The notes beneath the pieces were generated by a model. That model was not told the origin of the DNA and did no database searches. It saw nothing but the letters and a program-made list of their open reading frames with translations. Shown here piece by piece: positions 14,295-16,659 of a DNA stretch of 16,659 nt (the first letter of the stretch is position 1; every line of letters starts with the position of its first letter). The DNA is from Deltaproteobacteria bacterium (GTDB lineage Bacteria; Myxococcota_A; UBA9160; SZUA-336): positions 1 to 16,659 of the forward strand of contig JAUXJB010000009.1 of NCBI GenBank assembly GCA_030624945.1, written 5' to 3'. The position numbers and the translations under genes were made by a program.

Positions 14295-15068
14295 GTGGTA
14301 ACGGAGTCGCACGAGACCCGAAACATCGCGGTCTTCATCGATCTGGAGAACGTGGCCATCGGCGTGCGCGATGCGCACTACAAGCTGTTCGACATCGGGC
14401 TTGTCATCAAGCGTCTCGTCGACAAGGGCAACATCGTCGTGCGCAAGGCCTACGCGGACTGGAGTCGGTACGAGGAGTACCGCCGTCCCCTGCACGAGGC
14501 AGGCGTCGAGCTGCTCGAGATGCCGGGCAGCAAGATCACGGGCAAGAACAGCGCGGACATCAAGATGGTGGTCGACGCGCTCGAGCTCAGCTACACGAAG
14601 CCCCACATCGATGTCTTCGCGCTCGTCAGTGGCGATTCCGATTTCTCGCCGCTCGTGGCCAAGCTGCGGGAGAACAACAAGCACACGATCGGAATCGGTG
14701 TCAAGAACTCGACGAGCCCGTTCCTGATCGACAGCTGCGACGAGTTCATCTACTACGACGATCTCGTGCGCAAGCCGCGCAAGCGCAAGCAGACACGGCT
14801 CTCCCGGCTCCCCAAGAAGACGCGCGAGGCGTTCAGCCTGCTGCTCGATACGCTGGATGCGCTCCAGCGCGAGAACAAGGAGCTACACAGCTCGCTCGTG
14901 AAGGAGACGATGACGCGCAAGCAGCCCCAGTTCAACGAGGAGTACCACGGCTATCGAACGTTCAGCCGGCTCCTCGAGGACGCGGAGAGCAACCAGCTGA
15001 TCAAGCTGAGCAAGGACTCTCGCAGCGGAACCTACGTGGTGACGGAAGTGCTGGAGGAGGAGGTCTAG
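14295..15068 (+). CDS. NYN (PIN-like) nuclease domain protein with LOTUS-like C-terminus
   Basis: 257 residues. The N-terminal NYN domain (about 9-155) carries the acidic active-site set: FIDLENV (D16, N19), NSADIKMVVDA (D88, D94) and SGDSDFSPLV (D114, D116). Such domains cleave RNA with divalent metals. A basic linker, RKPRKRKQTRLSRLPKKTR (159-177), follows and may bind nucleic acid. The last 80 residues include YRTFSRLLEDAESNQLIKLS and SGTYVV, like the OST-HTH/LOTUS winged helix that binds RNA in MARF1-type proteins. GTG 14295 was chosen from GGGAAAGG upstream and from the start of the conserved region; the frame is open far upstream through non-coding sequence. Its stop is 8 bases from the LolA-like stop. 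The RNA target is unknown. Confidence 0.88.
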   Translation: MVTESHETRNIAVFIDLENVAIGVRDAHYKLFDIGLVIKRLVDKGNIVVRKAYADWSRYEEYRRPLHEAGVELLEMPGSKITGKNSADIKMVVDALELSYTKPHIDVFALVSGDSDFSPLVAKLRENNKHTIGIGVKNSTSPFLIDSCDEFIYYDDLVRKPRKRKQTRLSRLPKKTREAFSLLLDTLDALQRENKELHSSLVKETMTRKQPQFNEEYHGYRTFSRLLEDAESNQLIKLSKDSRSGTYVVTEVLEEEV

Positions 15069-15076
15069 GCCCCCTC

Positions 15077-15919
15077 CTAGCGCAGCTCGGTACCGACGTC
15101 GAGCTCCTCAAAGTTCGGCTTCGGAAGCTCTACCTCGAGCTTCGGGATCGGGAGGGGCTGCATGGGATCGAACGCTGGCAGCTCCAGCCCTGTGTTCACG
15201 CTCTGCACTACCAGGCGACTCTGCGTCTGGTCGCGAAGGTCCATCATCATCAGATCGTGAGGGAACCAGGCTTCGTCGAGCCGTCGGATCTCCTGCGGAT
15301 CGGCGATCAGCACCTTGCGGAGCTGCGTTCCGTTCTCGTAGAACTCCGTCCGCAGGGCGACGCACGTCTCCTTGTCGACGAAGGAGAGGATCCGCGAGTA
15401 GGCCGACTGCTGTGGGCGCGTCTCCAGCACGTAGGTGGGCCGGTCCGCGGTGCGGCTGTCCTCCAGGCGCGTCAGCCAGAGCCCCTCGCCGTCCCAGTTG
15501 AAGCCCTGCAGGCGTTCGAAGTCCTCGTAGCTGAAGTCGGTGCCGAACAGCCGCCCGGACGCATCGCCTCCCGTGATGGTCTTGGGCGCCTCGAAGTCCG
15601 GCGAGTAGACGCTCATGGAGATTCCGCTCTCTCCTTCCGAGATGAGGAAGCTCGTGTTCTTCACCTCCTCGGGCGCCGTGACCTGAGCCAGGAGTCTGCG
15701 GTGGCCCGTGGGAGTCCTGCGGCTGGCGATGTTCACGCGCGTCGTGCGCGTCTCTCCGACTCGGTCCCGCGAGGAGAATTCCACGGCCTGCAGACTCGTG
15801 ATATCGGGAAGGTTGCGCCGGATGCATGCTCTGATCTCGTCCGTCGTCTCCAGCTCCGCCGACGCAACTGCGGGGGACGCGAACACGAGGCCTGTGAGGG
15901 CGAGCTGTAGGAGTCTCAT
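15077..15919 (-). CDS. LolA-like outer membrane lipoprotein-sorting protein
   Basis: 280 residues from ATG 15919. A signal peptide (MRLLQLALTGLVFASPAVASA) should send it to the periplasm. The body resembles the LolA-like group that carries lipids or lipoproteins in a half-barrel: RTTRVNIASRRT, FLISEGESGISMSVYSPDFE, GTDFSYEDFERLQGF and SRILSFVDKETCVALRTEFYENG. In many bacteria these proteins are encoded with RND/MMPL exporters; none is seen here. An ATG at 15928 is in frame, but AGGTAGG is directly against it and stands nine bases before 15919, so the inner start is preferred. It follows the lipoprotein gene closely, the stop of that gene lying inside this ribosome site, and is probably cotranscribed with it. 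Confidence 0.85.
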   Translation of the reverse strand: MRLLQLALTGLVFASPAVASAELETTDEIRACIRRNLPDITSLQAVEFSSRDRVGETRTTRVNIASRRTPTGHRRLLAQVTAPEEVKNTSFLISEGESGISMSVYSPDFEAPKTITGGDASGRLFGTDFSYEDFERLQGFNWDGEGLWLTRLEDSRTADRPTYVLETRPQQSAYSRILSFVDKETCVALRTEFYENGTQLRKVLIADPQEIRRLDEAWFPHDLMMMDLRDQTQSRLVVQSVNTGLELPAFDPMQPLPIPKLEVELPKPNFEELDVGTELR

Positions 15920-15929
15920 CGCGCCCATC

Positions 15930-16457
15930 CTACCTGTGCCGCCTGACCGCGTAAACTCGCCGGTCTGGCCCGAGCTGGGTGGCGCCCGGACTCGCTGGTT
16001 TCAGGCAGAGGGCAGCCCGATAGTGGCACTGCGAGGTGCTTCTCATGCCCAGGGAGGTGCGCCCCTCGGCGGCGAGATCGGTGACCTGGCCATCCACCAT
16101 CTGGATCGTGAGCCTGCAGAAGCCGGGGGCCAGGTCGGCGTTTAGCGGGTCGGCCAGGAACCGCCGGATCTTCGGACTCAAGAAGGGGCTCTGCGCGACG
16201 TGGCCAGACAGGTGCGCGTCCATGTCGGGTAGCGCGTGGATGTATACCCAGCGAGCGCGGTGTTCGTCGGGATAGTCGAAATCGCTCGGGGGCCCCAGGC
16301 AGCTCAGGACCTGGCGCCCGTTCAGCTCGAGGAACGCCTGCCGGAGGAGCTCTGTCTGCTGGCTTGTGGATGCGGTCGCGCAGGCGGAGGCCAGCAGCGC
16401 CGCGAGCAGCCAGATCCCGGAGTTCGCATACGCGCTCGAGCTGCTCGACCCTCTCAT
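15930..16457 (-). CDS. Putative lipoprotein of unknown function
   Basis: 175 residues, not recognised. The N-terminus has a hydrophobic segment (GIWLLAALLASA) ending in ASAC-ATAS, an imperfect lipobox with C26 as the likely lipidated residue. The mature part has four more Cys (C53, C114, C144, C151), which could form two disulfides in the periplasm. LNGRQVLSCLGPPSDFDYP followed by CRLTIQMVDGQVTDL has the feel of a small BamE/SmpA-like fold, but the match is too weak to assign. The ATG has no ribosome site and follows a -10-like TATACT by six bases. It probably forms an operon with the LolA-like gene, which suggests a role in the outer envelope. Confidence 0.7.
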   Translation of the reverse strand: MRGSSSSSAYANSGIWLLAALLASACATASTSQQTELLRQAFLELNGRQVLSCLGPPSDFDYPDEHRARWVYIHALPDMDAHLSGHVAQSPFLSPKIRRFLADPLNADLAPGFCRLTIQMVDGQVTDLAAEGRTSLGMRSTSQCHYRAALCLKPASPGATQLGPDRRVYAVRRHR

Positions 16458-16463
16458 CCCACA

Positions 16464-16471
16464 AGTATACT
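16464..16471. promoter_or_regulatory. Palindromic -10 element shared by divergent genes
   Basis: AGTATACT reads TATACT on both strands. On the plus strand it ends six bases before the udk GTG (16478), and on the minus strand six bases before the lipoprotein ATG (16457). Either transcript would start at its initiation codon. The 20-base region between the genes has no ribosome site, in agreement with leaderless starts. Any -35 would lie inside the opposite coding region. Confidence 0.45.
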
Positions 16472-16477
16472 GCGCCC

Positions 16478-16659
16478 GTGAGTTCCCTGATCATCGGCGT
16501 GGCGGGAGGAACCGGGGCCGGCAAGACGACCCTGGTCCGCAGCCTCGTGGCCGAGATCGGCTCGAGGGACGTGCTGGTGATCCCCCACGACGCCTACTAC
16601 GCGGATCAGCGTCATCTCGGACCCGCGGAGCGGGCCAAGCTCAACTACGACCACCCCGA
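16478..16659 (+). CDS. udk: Uridine kinase (5' part only)
   Basis: Sixty residues are visible before the window ends. Udk phosphorylates uridine and cytidine with ATP or GTP in pyrimidine salvage. The P-loop reads GVAGGTGAGKTTL (residues 7-19), and downstream VIPHDAYYADQRHL and ERAKLNYDHP match the uridine kinase nucleoside-binding region, where D-x-Y-Y and NYDHP are diagnostic. The P-loop has GAGKT where GTASGKT is more common. The start is GTG 16478, with no ribosome site and a TATACT six bases upstream. Phosphoribulokinase is the nearest alternative family, but NYDHP favours Udk. Confidence 0.9.
   Translation, partial: MSSLIIGVAGGTGAGKTTLVRSLVAEIGSRDVLVIPHDAYYADQRHLGPAERAKLNYDHP

Noticed and set aside
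14150..15910. 586-codon plus-strand open frame across the NYN and LolA-like genes
   Set aside because: It is out of frame with NYN, antisense to LolA, and has no recognisable motif.
15920..15928. LolA-like start at ATG 15928
   Set aside because: AGGTAGG directly abuts this ATG; spacing is suitable for ATG 15919, where the signal peptide begins.
1..16659. CRISPR arrays, insertion sequences, tRNA or rRNA genes, phage genes
   Set aside because: No direct-repeat arrays, transposase motifs, cloverleaf sequences or phage proteins were seen on either strand.

Overview
The window is a GC-rich, gene-dense bacterial chromosome segment with no mobile elements, rRNA or tRNA that I can see. The gene set (glutathione reductase, FKBP/Mip-type isomerase, Aat, RmuC, LolA-like and lipoprotein genes) points to a Gram-negative proteobacterium-like organism. 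The GC content and the rubrerythrin/Fe-S protein/DUF3501 cluster would fit an uncultured deltaproteobacterial or myxobacterial lineage, but this placement is an inference.

Layout. 1-998 (-): 5' part of a secreted von Willebrand factor A protein. 1060-2007 (+): membrane-anchored aspartyl protease with two DTG lobes. 2010-2627 (-): DsbA/FrnE-type thiol oxidoreductase whose first active-site cysteine codon is TGA, followed by a GGUC-loop hairpin at SECIS distance. I read it as a selenoprotein with a U-P-W-C active site, and it is the main discovery here. 2721-3551 (+): histidine-kinase-like protein with Asp at the phospho-acceptor His position. 3651-4337 (-): periplasmic FKBP isomerase. 4581-9857 (+): folB, gor, a four-helix membrane protein, a sodium:solute symporter and rmuC. 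gor, the small membrane gene and the symporter are joined by one-base stop/start overlaps. 9908-10549 (+): aat, apparently leaderless. 10546-12874 (-): rubrerythrin, two-cluster Fe-S/CCG protein and DUF3501 as an operon, preceded by a promoter with a dyad and by the remnant of a Fur-family regulator gene. 13146-14063 (-): CDF metal transporter. 14295-15068 (+): NYN nuclease plus LOTUS-like protein. 15077-16457 (-): LolA-like protein and a lipoprotein. 16478-end (+): start of uridine kinase, diverging from the lipoprotein gene over a palindromic -10 element.

How they may work together. Redox and oxidative-stress functions recur: a Sec-containing disulfide oxidoreductase, glutathione reductase, rubrerythrin with its Fe-S partner, and a decayed peroxide/iron-type regulator. 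The remaining genes are housekeeping (folate, protein N-end labelling, DNA maintenance, nucleotide salvage) or envelope functions. Many genes are packed tail to tail with 2-8 bases between them or with overlapping stops.
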